The notes under the pieces: generated by a model
What the model saw: only the letters and a program-made list of their open reading frames with translations
What the model was told of the DNA's origin: nothing
Databases searched by the model: none
Made by a program: the position numbers and the translations under genes
Shown here: piece by piece, positions 33,401-47,220 of the stretch
Layout: the number at the start of each line of letters is the position of its first letter
Numbering within the stretch: the first letter of the stretch is position 1
Origin: Rhynochetos jubatus
Taxonomy: Eukaryota > Chordata > Aves > Eurypygiformes > Rhynochetidae
NCBI GenBank assembly: GCA_027574665.1
Contig: CM050659.1
Coordinates: 16,717,001 to 16,781,000 of the forward strand
Length of the DNA: 64,000 bases
Direction of reading: 5' to 3'

Positions 33401-36400
33401 TAGGGTCCGGAGAACCAGAAAGCCCACAGCTCCAGGGATAATTGGGATTGCAATGGCCTGCCAAGAGGAGCACGACACTGCACAGACATGGCTCCCTCCC
33501 CAGCTTTCCTAGCCAGAACCCAGGGGGGCCGTGGCCGGAAACCGCGGTCGGCAACTTCTAGGGGTAGGGTTAGGGTTAGGGTCCGGAGAACCAGAAAGCC
33601 CACAGCTCCAGGGATAATTGGGATTGCAAAGGCCTGCCAAGAGGAGCATAACACTGCACCGACATGGCTCCCTCCCCAGCTTTCCTAGCCAGAACTCAGG
33701 GGGGGCCATGCCCAGAAACCGCGGTCGGCAACTTCTAGGGTTAGGGTTAGGGTTAGGGTCCGGAGAACCAGAAAGCCCACAGCTCCAGGGATAATTGGGA
33801 TTGCAAAGGCCTGCCAAGAGGAGCACGACACTGCACCGACATGGCTCCTTCCCCAGCTTTCCTAGCCAGAACCCAGGGCGGGCCGTGGCCGGAAACCGCG
33901 GTCGGCAACTTCTAGGGTTAGGGTTAGGGTCCGGAGAACCAGAAAGCCCACAGCTCCAGGGATAATTGTGATTGCAAAGGCCTGCCAAGAGGAGCACGAC
34001 AGTGCACCGACATGGCTCCTTCCCCAGCTTTCCTAGCCAGAACCCGGGGGGGGCCGTGGCCGGAAACCGCGGTCGGCAACTTCTAGGGTTAGGGTTAGGG
34101 TTAGGGTCCGGAGAACCAGAAAGCCCACAGCTCCAGGGATAATTGGGATTGCAAAGGCCTGCCAAGAGGAGCACGACATTGCACAGACATGGCTCCTTCC
34201 CCAGCTTTCCTAGCCAGAACCCGGGGGGGGCCGTGGCCGGAAACCGCGGTCGGCAACTTCTAGGGTTAGGGTTAGGGTTAGGGTCCGGAGAACCAGAAAG
34301 CCCACAGCTCCAGGGATAATTGGGATTGCAAAGGCCTGCCAAGAGGAGCACGACACTGCACCGACATGGCTCCTTCCCCAGCTTTCCTAGCCAGAACCCA
34401 GGGGGGGCCGTGGCCGGAAACCGCGGTCGGCAACTTCTAGGGTTAGGGTTAGGGTTAGGGTCCGGAGAACCAGAAAGCCCACAGCTCCAGGGATAATTGG
34501 GATTGCAAAGGCCTGCCAAGTGGAGCACGACACTGCACAGACATGGCTCCTTCCCCAGCTTTCCTAGCCAGAACCCAGGGGGGCCGTGGCCGGAAACCGC
34601 GGTCGGCAACTTCTAGGGTTAGGGTTAGGGTTAGGGTCCGGAGAACCAGAAAGCCCACAGCTCCAGGGATAATTGGGATTGCAAAGGCCTGCCAAGAGGA
34701 GCATGACACTGCACCGACATGGCTCCCTCCCCAGCTTTCCTAGCCAGAACTCAGGGGGGGCCATGCCCAGAAACCGCGGTCGGCAACTTCTAGGGTTAGG
34801 GTTAGGGTTAGGGTCCGGAGAACCAGAAAGCCCACAGCTCCAGGGATAATTGGGATTGCAAAGGCCTGCCAAGAGGAGCACGACACTGCACAGACATTGC
34901 TCCTTCCCCAGCTTTCCTAGCCAGGACCCTGGGGGGGCCGTGGCCCGAAACCGCGGTCGGCAAGTTCTAGGGTTAGGGTTAGGGTTAGGGTCCGGAGAAC
35001 CAGAAAGCCCACAGCTCCAGGGATAATTGGGATTGCAAAGACCTGCCAAGAGGAGCACGACACTGCACAGACATGGCTCCTTCCCCAGCTTTCCTAGCCA
35101 GAACCCAGGGGGGTCCGTGGACGGAAACCGTGGTTGGCAACTTCTAGGGTTAGGGTTAGGGTTAGGGTCCGGAGAACCAGAAAGCCCACAGCTCCAGGGA
35201 TAATTGGGATTGCAAAGGCCTGCCAAGAGGAGCACGACACTGCACAGACATGGATCATTCCCCTGCTTTCCTAGCCAGAACCCGGGGGGGCCGTGGCCGG
35301 AAACCGCGGTCATCAACTTCTAGGGTTAGGGTTAGGGTCCAGAGAACCAGAAAGCCCACAGCTCCAGGGATAATTGGGATTGCAAAGGCCTGCCAAGAGG
35401 AGCACGACACTGCACAGACATGGCTCCTTCCCCAGCTTTCCTAGCCAGAACCCAGGGGGGGCCGTGGCCGGAAACCGCGGTCGGCAACTTCTAGGGTTAG
35501 GGTTAGGGTTAGGGTCCGGAGAACCAGAAAGCCCACAGCTCCAGGGATAATTGGGATTGCAAAGGCCTGCCAAGAGGAGCACGACACTGCACAGACATGG
35601 CTCCTTCCCCTGCTTTCCTAGCCAGAAACCGGGAGTGGTCGTGGCCGGAAACCGCGGTCGGCAACTTCTAGGGTTAGGGTTAGGGTTAGGGTCCGGAGAA
35701 CCAGAAAGCCCACAGCTCCAGGGATAATTGGGATTGCAAAGGCCTGCCAAGAGGAGCACGACACTGCACCGACATGGCTCCTTCCCCAGCTTTCCTAGCC
35801 AGAACCCAGGTGGGGGGCCGTGGCCGGAAACCGCGGTCGGCAACTTCTAGGGTTAGGGTTAGGGTCCGGAGAACCAGAAAGCCCACAGCTCCAGGGATAA
35901 TTGGGATTGCAAAGGCCTGCCAAGAGGAGCACGACACTGCACAGACATGGCTCCTTCCCCAGCTTTCCTAGCCAGAACCCAGGGGGGGCCGTGGCCGGAA
36001 ACCGCGGTCGGCAACTTCTAGGGTTAGGGTTAGGGTTAGGGTCCGGAGAAGCAGAAAGCCCACAGCTCCAGGGATAATTGGGATTGCAAAGGCCTGCCAA
36101 GAGGAGCACGACACTGCACAGACATGGCTCCTTCCCCAGCTTTCCTAGACAGAACCTGTGGGGGGGCCGTGGCCAGAAACCGCGGTCGGCAACTTCTAGG
36201 GTTAGGGTTAGGGTCCGGAGAACCAGAAAGCCCACAGCTCCAGGGATAATTGGGATTGCAAAGGCCTGCCAAGAGGAGCACGACACTGCACCGACATGGC
36301 TCCTTCCCCAGCTTTCCTAGCCAGAACCCGGGGGGGGCCGTGGCCGAAACCGCAGTCGGCAACTTCTAGGGTTAGGGTTAGGGTCCGGAGAACCAGAAAG

Positions 36401-39300
36401 CCCACAGCTCCAGGGATAATTGGCATTGCAAAGGCCTGCCAAGTGGAGCACGACACTGCACCGACATGGCTCCTTCCCCAGCTTTCCTAGCCAGAACCCA
36501 GGGGGGGCCGTGGCCGGAAACCGCGGTCGGCAACTTCTAGGGTTAGGGTTAGGGTTAGGGTCTGGAGAACCAGAAAGCCCACAGCTCCAGGGATAATTGG
36601 GATTGCAAAGGCCTGCCAAGAGGAGCACGACACTGCACCGACATGGCTCCTTCCCCAGCTTTCCTAGCCAGAACCCAGGGGGGTGCGTGGCCGGAAACCA
36701 CTGTCGGCAACTTCTAGGGTTAGGGTTAGGGTTAGGGTCCGGAGAACCAGAAAGCCCACAGCTCCAGGGATAATTGGGATTGCAAAGGCCTGCCAAGAGG
36801 AGCACGAAACTGCACAGACATGGCTCCTTCCCCTGCTTTCCTAGCCAGAACCCGGGGGGGGCCGTGGCCGGAAACCGCGGTCGGCAACTTCTAGGGTTAG
36901 GGTTAGGGTCCGGAGAAGCAGAAAGCCCACAGCTCCAGGGATAATTGGGATTGCAAAGGCCTGCCAAGAGGAGCACGACACTGCACCAACATTGCTCCTT
37001 CCCCAGCTTTCCTAGCCAGAACCCGAGGGGGGGCCGTGGCCGGAAACCGCGGTCGGCAACTTCTAGGGTTAGGGTTAGGGTTAGGGTCCGGAGAACCAGA
37101 AAGCCCACAGCTCCAGGGATAATTGGGATTGCAATGGCCTGCCAAGAGGAGCACGACACTGCACCGACATGGCTCCTTCCCCAGCTTTCCTAGCCAGAAC
37201 CCAGGGGGGGCCATGCCCAGAAACCGCGGTAGGCAACTTCTAGGGTTAGGGTTAGGGTCCGGAGAACCAGAAAGCCCACAGCTCCAGGGATAATCGGGAT
37301 TGCAAAGGCCTGCCAAGAGGAGCACGACACTGCACCGACATGGCTCCTTCCCCAGCTTTCCTAGCCAGAACCCAGGGGGGGCCGTGGCCGGAAACCGCGG
37401 TCGGCAACTTCTAGGGTTAGGGTTAGGGTTAGGGTCCGGAGAACCAGAAAGCCCACAGCTCCAGGGATAATTGGGATTGCAAAGGCCTGCCAAGAGGAGC
37501 ACGACACTGCACCGACATGGCTCCTTCCCCTGCTTTCCTAGCCAGAACCCAGGGGGGGCCGTGGCCGGAAACCACGGTCGGCAACTTCTAGGGTTAGGGT
37601 TAGGGTTAGGGTCCGGAGAACCAGAAAGCCCACAGCTCCAGGGATAATTGGGATTGCAAAGGCCTGCCAAGAGGAGCACGACAATGCACAGACATGGCTT
37701 CTTCCGCAGCTTTCCTAGACAGAACCCGGGGGGGGCCGTGGCCGGAAACCGCGGTCGGCAAGTTCTAGGGTTAGGGTTAGGGTTAGGGTCCGGAGAACCA
37801 GAAAGCCCACAGCTCCAGGGATAATTGGGATTGCAATGGCCTGCCAAGAGGAGCACGACACTGCACCGACATGGCTCCTTCCCCAGCTTTCCTAGCCAGA
37901 ACCCAGGGGGGGCCGTGGCCGGCAACTTCTAGGGTTAGGGTTAGGGTCCGGAGAACCAGAAAGCCCACAGCTCCAGGGATAATTGGGATTGCAAAGGCCT
38001 GCCAAGAGGAGCACGACACTGCACAGAAATGGCTCCTTCCCCTGCTTTCCTAGCCAGAACCCGGGGGGGCCGTGGCCGGAAACCGCGGTCGGCAACTTCT
38101 AGGGTTAGGGTTAGGGTCCAGAGAACCAGAAAGCCCACAGCTCCAGGGATAATTGGGATTGCAAAGGCCTGCCAAGAGGAGCGCGACACTGCACCGACAT
38201 GGCTCCTTCCCCAGCTTTCCTAGCCAGAACCCAGGGGGGGCCGTGGCCGGAAACCACGGTCGGCAACTTCTAGGGTTAGGGTTAGGGTTAGGGTCCGGAG
38301 AACCAGAAAGCCCACAGCTCCAGGGATAATTGGGATTGCAAAGGCCTGCCAAGAGGAGCACGACACTGCACCGACATGGCTCCTTCCCCTGCTTTCCTAG
38401 CCAGAACCCAGGGGGGGCCGTGGCCGGAAACCGCGGTCGGCAACTTCTAGGGTTAGGGTTAGGGTTAGGGTCCGGAGAACCAGAAAGCCCACAGCTCCAG
38501 GGATAATTGGGATTGCAAAGGCCTGCCAAGAGGAGCACGACACTGCACAGACATGGCTCCTTCCCCAGCTTTCCTAGCCAGAACCCAGGGGGGGCCGTGG
38601 CCGGAAACCGTGGTCGGCAACTTCTAGGGTTAGGGTTAGGGTTAGGGTCCAGAGAACCAGAAAGCCCACAGCTCCAGGGATAATTGGGATTGCAAAGGCC
38701 TGCCAAGAGGAGCACGACACTGCACCGACATGGCTCCTTCCCCAGCTTTCCTAGCCAGAACCCGGGGGGGGCCGTGGCCGGAAACCGCAGTCGGCAACTT
38801 CTAGGGTTAGGGTTAGGGTCCGGAGAACCAGAAAGCCCACAGCTCCAGGGATAATTGGGATTGCAAAGGCCTGCCAAGAGGAGCACGACACTGCACAGAC
38901 ATGGCTCCTTCCCCAGCTTTCCTAGCCAGAACCCAGGGGGGACCGTGGCCGGAAACCGCGGTCGGCAAGTTCTAGGGTTAGGGTTAGGGTTAGGGTCCGG
39001 AGAACCAGAAAGCCCACAGCTCCAGGGATAATTGGGATTGCAAAGGCCTGCCAAGAGGAGCACGACACTGCACAGACATGGCTCCTTCCCCTGCTTTCCT
39101 AGCCAGAACCCAGGGGGTCCGTGTCCGGAAACCGCGGTCGGCAACTTCTAGGGTTAGGGTTAGGGTCCGGAGAACCAGAAAGCCCACAGCTCCAGGGATA
39201 ATTGGGATTGCAAAGGCCTGCCAAGAGGAGCATGACACTGCACCGACATGGCTCCCTCCCCAGCTTTCCTAGCCAGAACTCAAGGGGGGCCGTGGCCAGA
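33401..39300 (+). repeat. Mixed 171/177-bp monomers
   Basis: Ordinary array with no clear long period found by eye. Recurrent variants include GGGATTGCAATGGCC (about 33450, 37131, 37831) and CAAGTGGAGC. Odd units: GGGGTAGGG at the start of the tract near 33562, CTAGACAGAACCTGTGGGG near 36146, a head with one G lost (GTGGCCGAAACC) near 36342, and a 13-bp head deletion near 37920. Confidence 0.88.
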
Positions 39301-42300
39301 AACCGCGGTCGGCAACTTCTAGGGTTAGGGTTAGGGTTAGGGTCCGGAGAACCAGAAAGCCCACAGCTCCAGGGATAATTGGGATTGCAAACGCCTGCCA
39401 AGAGGAGCACGAAACTGCACAGACATGGCTCCTTCCCCAGCTTTCCTAGCCAGAACCCGGGCTTGGCCGTGGCCGGAAACCGCTGTCGGCAACTTCTAGG
39501 GTTAGGGTTAGGGTTAGGGTTAGGGTCCGGAGAACCAGAAAGCCCACAGCTCCAGGGATAATTGGGATTGCAAAGGCCTGCCAAGAGGAGCACGACACTG
39601 CACCGACATGGCTCCTTCCCCAGCTTTCCTAGACAGAACCCAGGGGGGGCCGTGGCCGGAAACCGCGGTCGGCAACTTCTAGGGTTAGGGTTAGGGTTAG
39701 GGTCCGGAGAACCAGAAAGCCCACAGCTCCAGGGATAATTGGGATTGCAAAGGCCTGCCAAGAGGAGCACGACACTGCACCAACATGGCTCCTTCCCCAG
39801 CTTTCCTAGCCAGAACCTAGGGGGGGCCGTGGCCGGAAACCGCGGTCGGCAAGTTCTAGGGTTAGGGTTAGGGTTAGGGTCCGGAGAACCAGAAAGCCCA
39901 CAGCTCCAGGGATAATTGGGATTGCAAAGGCCTGCCAAGAGGAGCACGACACTGCACAGACATGGCTCCTTCCCCTGCTTTCCTAGCCAGAACCCAGGGG
40001 GTCCGTGTCCGGAAACCGCGGTCAGCAAATTCTAAGGTTAGGGTTAGGGTTAGGGTCCGGAGAACCAGAAAGCCCACAGCTCCAGGGATAATTGGGATTG
40101 CAAACGCCTGCCAAGAGGAGCACGAAACTGCACCGACATGGCTCCTTCCCCAGCTTTCCTAGCCAGAACTCAGGGGGGGCCGTGGCCGGAAACCGCTGTC
40201 GGCAACTTCTAGAGTTAGGGTTAGGGTTAGGGTTAGGGTCCGGAGAACCAGAAAGCCCACAGCTCCAGGGATAATTGGGATTGCAAACGCCTGCCAAGAG
40301 GAGCATGACACTGCACCGACATGGCTCCCTCCCCAGCTTTCCTAGCCAGAACTCAGGGGGGCCATGCCCAGAAAACGCGGTCGGCAACTTCTAGGGTTAG
40401 GGTTAGGGTTAGGGTTAGGGTCCGGAGAACCAGAAAGCCCACAGCTCCAGGGATAATTGGGATTGCAAAGGCCTGCCAAGAGGAGCACGACACTGCACAG
40501 ACATGGCTCCTTCCCCAGATTTCCTAGACAGAACCCAGGGGGGGCCGTGGCCGGAAACCGCGGTCGGCAACTTCTAGGGTTAGGGTTAGGGTTAGGGTCC
40601 GGAGAACCAGAAAGCCCACAGCTCCAGGGATAATTGGGATTGCAAAGGCCTGCCAAGAGGAGCACGACACTGCACAGACATGGCTCCTTCCCCAGCTTTC
40701 CTAGCCAGAACCCGGGGGGGGCCGTGGCCGGAAACCGCGGTCGGCAACTTCTAGGGTTAGGGTTAGGGTCCGGAGAACCAGAAAGCCCACAGCTCCAGGG
40801 ATAATTGGGATTGCAAAGGCCTGCCAAGAGGAGCACGACACTGCACCGACATGGCTCCTTCCCCAGCTTTCCTAGCCAGAACCCGGGGGGGGCCGTGGCC
40901 GGAAACTGCAGTCGGCAACTTCTAGGGTTAGGGTTAGGGTCCGGAGAACCAGAAAGCCCACAGCTCCAGGGATAATTGGGATTGCAAAGGCCTGCCAAGA
41001 GGAGCACGACACTGCACCGACATGGCTCCTTCCCCTGCTTTCCTAGCCAGAACCCAGGGGGTCCGTGTCCGGAAACCGCGGTCGGCAACTTCTAGGGTTA
41101 GGGTTAGGGTTAGGGTCCGGAGAACCAGAAAGCCCACAGCTCCAGGGATAATTGGGATTGCAAAGGCCTGCCAAGAGGAGCACGACACTGCACAGACATG
41201 GCTCCTTCCCCAGCTTTCCTAGACAGAACCGGGGGGGGGCCGTGGCCGGAAACCGCGGTCGGCAACTTCTAGGGTTAGGGTTAGGGTTAGGGTCCGGAGA
41301 ACCAGAAAGCCCACAGCTCCAGGGATAATTGGGATTGCAAAGGCCTGCCAAGAGGAGCACGACACTGCACCGACATGGCTCCTTCCCCAGCTTTCCTAGC
41401 CAGAACCCAGGGCAGGCCGTGGCCGGAAACCGCGGTCGGCAACTTCTAGGGTTAGGGTTAGGGTTAGGGTCCGGAGAACCAGAAAGCCCACAGCTCCAGG
41501 GATAATTGGGATTGCAAAGGCCTGCCAAGAGGAGCACGACACTGCACCGACATGGCTCCTTCCCCTGCTTTCCTAGCCAGAACCCAGGGGGGGCCGTGGC
41601 CGGAAACCCCGGTCGGCAACTTCTAGGGTTAGGGTTAGGGTTAGGGTCCGGAGAACCAGAAAGCCCACAGCTCCAGGGATAATTGGGATTGCAAAGGCCT
41701 GCCAAGAGGAGCATGACACTGCACTGACATGGCTCCTTCCCCAGCTTTCCTAGCCAGAACTCAGGGGGGGCCATGCCCAGAAACCGCGGTCGGCAACTTC
41801 TAGGGTTAGGGTTAGGGTTAGGGTCCGGAGAACCAGAAAGCCCACAGCTCCAGGGATAATTGGGATTGCAAACGCCTTCCAAGAGGAGCACGACACTGCA
41901 CCGACATGGCTCCTTCCCCAGCTTTCCTAGCCAGACCCCGGGGGGGTCCGTGGCCGGAAACCGCGGTCGGCAACTTCTAGGGTTAGGGTTAGGGTTAGGG
42001 TTAGGGTCCGGAGAACCAGAAAGCCCACAGCTCCAGGGATAATTGGGATTGCAAAGGCCTGCCAAGAGGAGCATGACACTGCACCGACATGGCTCCCTCC
42101 CCAGCTTTCCTAGCCAGAACTCAGGGGGGCCATGCCCAGAAACCGCGGTCGGCAACTTCTAGGGTTAGGGTTAGGGTTAGGGTTAGGGTTAGGGTCCGGA
42201 GAACCAGAAAGCCCACAGCTCCAGGGATAATTGGGATTGCAAAGGCCTGCCAAGAGGAGCACGACACTGCACCGACATGGCTCCTTCCCCAGCTTTCCTA

Positions 42301-45300
42301 GCCAGAACCCAGGGGGGGCCGTGGCCGGAAACCGCGGTCGGCAACTTCTAGGGTTAGGGTTAGGGTTAGGGTCCGGAGAACCAGAAAGCCCACAGCTCCA
42401 GCGATAATTGGGATTGCAAAGGCCTGCCAAGAGGAGCACGACACTGCACAGACATGGCTCCTTCCCCTGCTTTCCTAGCCAGAACCCGGGGGGGGCCGTG
42501 GCCGGAAACCGCGGTCGGCAACTTCTAGGGATAGGGTTAGGGTCCGGAGAACCAGAAAGCCCACAGCTCCAGGGATAATTGGGATTGCAAAGGCCTGCCA
42601 AGAGGAGCACGACACAGCACCGACATGGCTCCTTCCCCTGCTTTCCTAGCCAGAACCCAGGGGGGGCCGTGGCCGGAAACCGCGGTTGGCAACTTCTAGG
42701 GTTAGGGTTAGGGTTAGGGTCCGGAGAACCAGAAAGCCCACAGCTCCAGGGATAATTGGGATTGCAAACGCCTTCCAAGAGGAGCACGACACTGCACAGA
42801 CATGGCTCCTTCCCCAGCTTTCCTAGCCAGACCCCGGGGGGGGCCTTCGCCGGAAACCGCGGTCGGCAACTTCTAGGGTTAGGGTTAGGGTTAGGGTTAG
42901 GGTCCGGAGAACCAGAAAGCCCACAGCTCCAGGGATAATTGGGATTGCAAAGGCCTGCCAAGAGGAGCATGACACTGCACCGACATGGCTCCCTCCCCAG
43001 CTTTCCTAGCCAGAACTCAGGGGGGCCATGCCCAGAAACCGCGGTCGGCAACTTCTAGGGTTAGGGTTAGGGTTAGGGTTAGGGTCCGGAGAACCAGAAA
43101 GCCCACAGCTCCAGGGATAATTGGGATTGCAAAGGCCTGCCAAGAGGAGCACGACACAGCACCGACATGGCTCCTTCCCCAGCTTTCCTAGCCAGAACCC
43201 AGTGGGGGCCGAGGCCGGAAACCACGGTTGGCAACTTCTAGGGTTAGGGTTAGGGTTAGGGTCCGGAGAACCAGAAAGCCCACAGCTCCAGGGATAATTG
43301 GGATTGCAAAGGCCTGCCAAGAGGAGCATGACACTGCACAGACATGGCTCCTTCCCCTGCATTCCTAGCCAGAACCCGGGAGGGGGCGTGGCCGGAAACC
43401 GCGGTCGGCAACTTCTAGGGTTAGGGATAGGGTTAGGGTCCGGAGAACCAGAAAGCCCACAGCTCCAGGGATAATTGGGATTGCAAAGGCCTGCCAAGAG
43501 GAGCACGACACTGCACAGACATGGCTCCTTCCCCTGCTTTCCTAGCCAGAACCCAGGGGGGGCCGTGGCCGGAAACCGCGGTCGGCCACTTCTAGGGTTA
43601 GGGTTAGGGTTAGGTTCCGGAGAACCAGAAAGCCCACAGCTCCAGGGATAATTGGGATTGCAAAGGCCTGCCAAGAGGAGCACGACACTGCACAGACATG
43701 GCTCCTTCCCCTGCTTTCCTAGCCAGAACCCGGGGGGGGCCGTGGCCGGAAACCGCGGTCGGCAACTTCTAGGGTTAGGGTTAGGGTTAGGGTCCGGAGA
43801 ACCAGAAAGCCCACAGCTCCAGGGATAATTGGGATTGCAAAGGCCTGCCAAGAGGAGCACGACACTGCACCGACATGGCTCCTTCCCCAGCTTTCCTAGC
43901 CAGAACCCAGGGGGGGCTGTGGCCGGAAACCGCGGTCGGCAACTTCTAGGGTTAGGGTTAGGGTTAGGGTCCGGAGAACCAGAAAGCCCACAGCTCCAGG
44001 GATAATTGGGATTGCAAACGCCTGCCAAGAGGAGCACGAAACTGCACCGACATGGCTCCTTCCCCAGCTTTCCTAGCCAGACCCCGGGGGGGGCCATGGC
44101 CGGAAACCGCTGTCGGCAACTTCTAGGGTTAGGGTTAGGGTCCGGAGAACCAGAAAGCCCACAGCTCCAGGGATAATTGGGATTGCAAAGGCCTGCCAAG
44201 AGGAGCATGACACTGCACTGACATGGCTCCCTCCCCAGCTTTCCTAGCCAGAACTCAGGGGGGGCCATGCCCAGAAACCGCGGTCGGCAACTTCTAGGGT
44301 TAGGGTTAGGGTTAGGGTCCGGAGAACCAGAAAGCCCACAGCTCCAGGGATAATTGGGATTGCAAACGCCTGCCAAGAGGAGCACGAAACTGCACCGACA
44401 TGGTTCCTTCCCCAGCTTTCCTAGCCAGAACCCAGGGGGGGCCGTGGCCGGAAACCGCGGTCGGCAACTTCTAGGGTTAGGGTTAGGGTTAGGGTCCGGA
44501 GAACCAGAAAGCCCACAGCTCCAGGGATAATTGGGATTGCAAAGGCCTGCCAAGAGGAGCATGACACTGCACCGACATGGCTCCCTCCCCAGCTTTCCTA
44601 GCCAGAACTCAGGGGGGCCATGCCCAGAAACCGCGGTCGGCAACTTCTAGCGTTAGGGTTAGGGTTAGGGTCCGGAGAACCAGAAAGCCCACAGCTCCAG
44701 GGATAATTGGGATTGCAAACGCCTGCCAAGAGGAGCACGACACTGCACCGACATGGCTCCTTCCCCAGCTTTCCTAGACAGAACCCAGGGGGGGCCATGC
44801 CCAGAAACCGCGGTCGGCAACTTCTAGGGTTAGGGTTAGGGTTAGGGTCCGGAGAACCAGAAAGCCCACAGCTCCAGGGATAATTGGGATTGCAAAGGCC
44901 TGCCAAGAGGAGCACGACACTGCACCGACATGGCTCCTTCCCCAGCTTTCCTAGCCAGAACCCAGGGGGGGCCGTGGCCGGAAACCGCGGTCGGCAACTT
45001 CTAGGGTTAGGGTTAGGGTTAGGGTCCGGAGAACCAGAAAGCCCACAGCTCCAGGGATAATTGGGATTGCAAAGGCCTGCCAAGAGGAGCACGACACTGC
45101 ACCGACATGGCTCCTTCCCCTGCTTTCCTAGCCAGAACCCAGGGGGGGCCGTGGCCAGAAACCGCGGTCGGCAACTTCTAGGGTTAGGGTTAGGGTTAGG
45201 GTCCGGAGAACCAGAAAGCCCACAGCTCCAGGGATAATTGGGATTGCAAACGCCTTCCAAGAGGAGCACGAAACTGCACCGACATGGCTCCTTCCACAGC

Positions 45301-47220
45301 TTTCCTAGCCAGACCCCGGGGGGGGCCGTGGCCGGAAACCGCGGTCGGCAACTTCTAGGGTTAGGGTTAGGGTTAGGGTTAGGGTCCGGAGAACCAGAAA
45401 GCCCACAGCTCCAGGGATAATTGGGATTGCAAAGGCCTGCCAAGAGGAGCATGACACTGCACCGACATGGCTCCCTCCCCAGCTTTCCTAGCCAGAACTC
45501 AGGGGGGCCATGCCCAGAAACCGCGGTCGGCAACTTCTAGGGTTAGGGTTAGGGTCCGGAGAACCAGAAAGCCCACAGCTCCAGGGATAATTGGGATTGC
45601 AAAGGCCTGCCAAGAGGAGCACGACACTGCACCGACATGGCTCCTTCCCCAGCTTTCCTAGCCAGAACCCAGGGGGGGCCGTGGCCGGAAACCGTGGTCG
45701 GCAACTTCTAGGGTTAGGGTTAGGGTTAGGGTCCGGAGAACCAGAAAGCCCACAGCTCCAGGGATAATTGGGATTGCAAAGGCCTGCCAAGAGGAGCACG
45801 ACACTGCACAGACATGGCTCCTTCCCCTGCATTCCTAGCCAGAACCCGGGAGGGGGCGTGGCCGGAAACCGCGGTCGGCAACTTCTAGGGTTAGGGCTAG
45901 GGTTAGGGTCCGGAGAACCAGAAAGCCCACAGCTCCAGGGATAATTGGGATTGCAAAGGCCTGCCAAGAGGAGCACGACACTGCACAGACATGGATCCTT
46001 CCCCAGCTTTCCTAGCCAGAACCCAGGGGGGGCCGTGGCCGGAAACCGCGGTCGGCCACTTCTAGGGTTAGGGTTAGGGTTAGGTTCCGGAGAACCAGAA
46101 AGCCCACAGCTCCAGGGATAATTGGGATTGCAAAGGCCTGCCAAGAGGAGCACGACACTGCACAGACATGGCTCCTTCCCCTGCTTTCCTAGCCAGAACC
46201 CGGGGGGGGCCGTGGCCGGAAACCGCGGTCGGCAACTTCTAGGGTTAGGGTTAGGGTCCGGAGAACCAGAAAGCCCACAGCTCCAGGGATAATTGGGATT
46301 GCAAAGGCCTGCCAAGAGGAGCACGACACTGCACAGACATGGCTCCTTCCCCAGCTTTCCTAGCCAGAACCCAGGGGGGGCCCGTGGCCGGAAACCGCGG
46401 TCGGCAACTTCTAGGGTTAGGGTTAGGGTTAGCGTCCGGAGAACCAGAAAGCCCACAGCTCCAGGGATAATTGGGATTGCAAACGCCTGCCAAGAGGAGC
46501 ACGAAACTGCACCGACATGGCTCCTTCCCCAGCTTTCCTAGCCAGACCCCGGGGGGGGGCCGTGGCCGGAAACCGCTGTCGGCAACTTCTAGGGTTAGGG
46601 TTAGGGTTAGGGTTAGGGTCCGGAGAACCAGAAAGCCCACAGCTCCAGGGATAATTGGGATTGCAAAGGCCTGCCAAGAGGAGCACGACACTGCACCGAC
46701 ATGGCTCCTTCCCCAGCTTTCCTAGCCAGACCCCGGGGGGGGCCGTGGCCGGAAACCGCGGTCGGCAACTTCTAGGGTTAGGGTTAGGGTTAGGGTTAGG
46801 GTCCGGAGAACCAGAAAGCCCACAGCTCCAGGGATAATTGGGATTGCAAAGGCCTGCCAAGAGGAGCATGACACTGCACCGACATGGCTCCCTCCCCAGC
46901 TTTCCTAGCCAGAACTCAGGGGGGCCATGCCCAGAAACCGCGGTCGGCAACTTCTAGCGTTAGGGTTAGGGTTAGGGTTAGGGTCCGGAGAACCAGAAAG
47001 CCCACAGCTCCAGGTATAATTGGGATTGCAAAGGCCTGCCAAGAGGAGCACGACACTGCACCGACATGGCTCCTTCCCCAGCTTTCCTAGCCAGAACCCA
47101 GTGGGGGCCGAGGCCGGAAACCGCGGTCGGCAACTTCTAGGGTTAGGGTTAGGGTTAGGGTCCGGAGAACCAGAAAGCCCACAGCTCCAGGGATAATTGG
47201 GATTGCAAAGGCCTGCCAAG
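39301..47220 (+). repeat. Second higher-order family with long hexamer tracts
   Basis: Four- and five-hexamer monomers predominate. Two linked markers recur. One is GCAAACGCC(T/C)(T/G)CC with GAAACTGCACC. The other is CATGACACTGCACCGACATGG, CTCCCTCC, then ACTCAGG with a CCATGCCCAG head. The second marker occurs near 40321, 42089, 42985, 44577, 45467 and 46884, at intervals of 1,768, 896, 1,592, 890 and 1,417 bp, that is 10, 5, 9, 5 and 8 monomers. A separate pair, a CCTGCATTCC unit followed by one with GGCCACTTC and TTAGGTTCCGG, occurs near 43360 and 45830, 2,470 bp apart. Confidence 0.87.
42160..42195 (+). repeat. Six-hexamer telomeric tract
   Basis: Six TAGGGT in a row in a monomer of the CCATGCCCAG type. 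Unlike the long tracts at 7.6-15.3 kb it is not linked to the CCAGCTAGAAACC variant, so it expanded independently. Confidence 0.92.
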
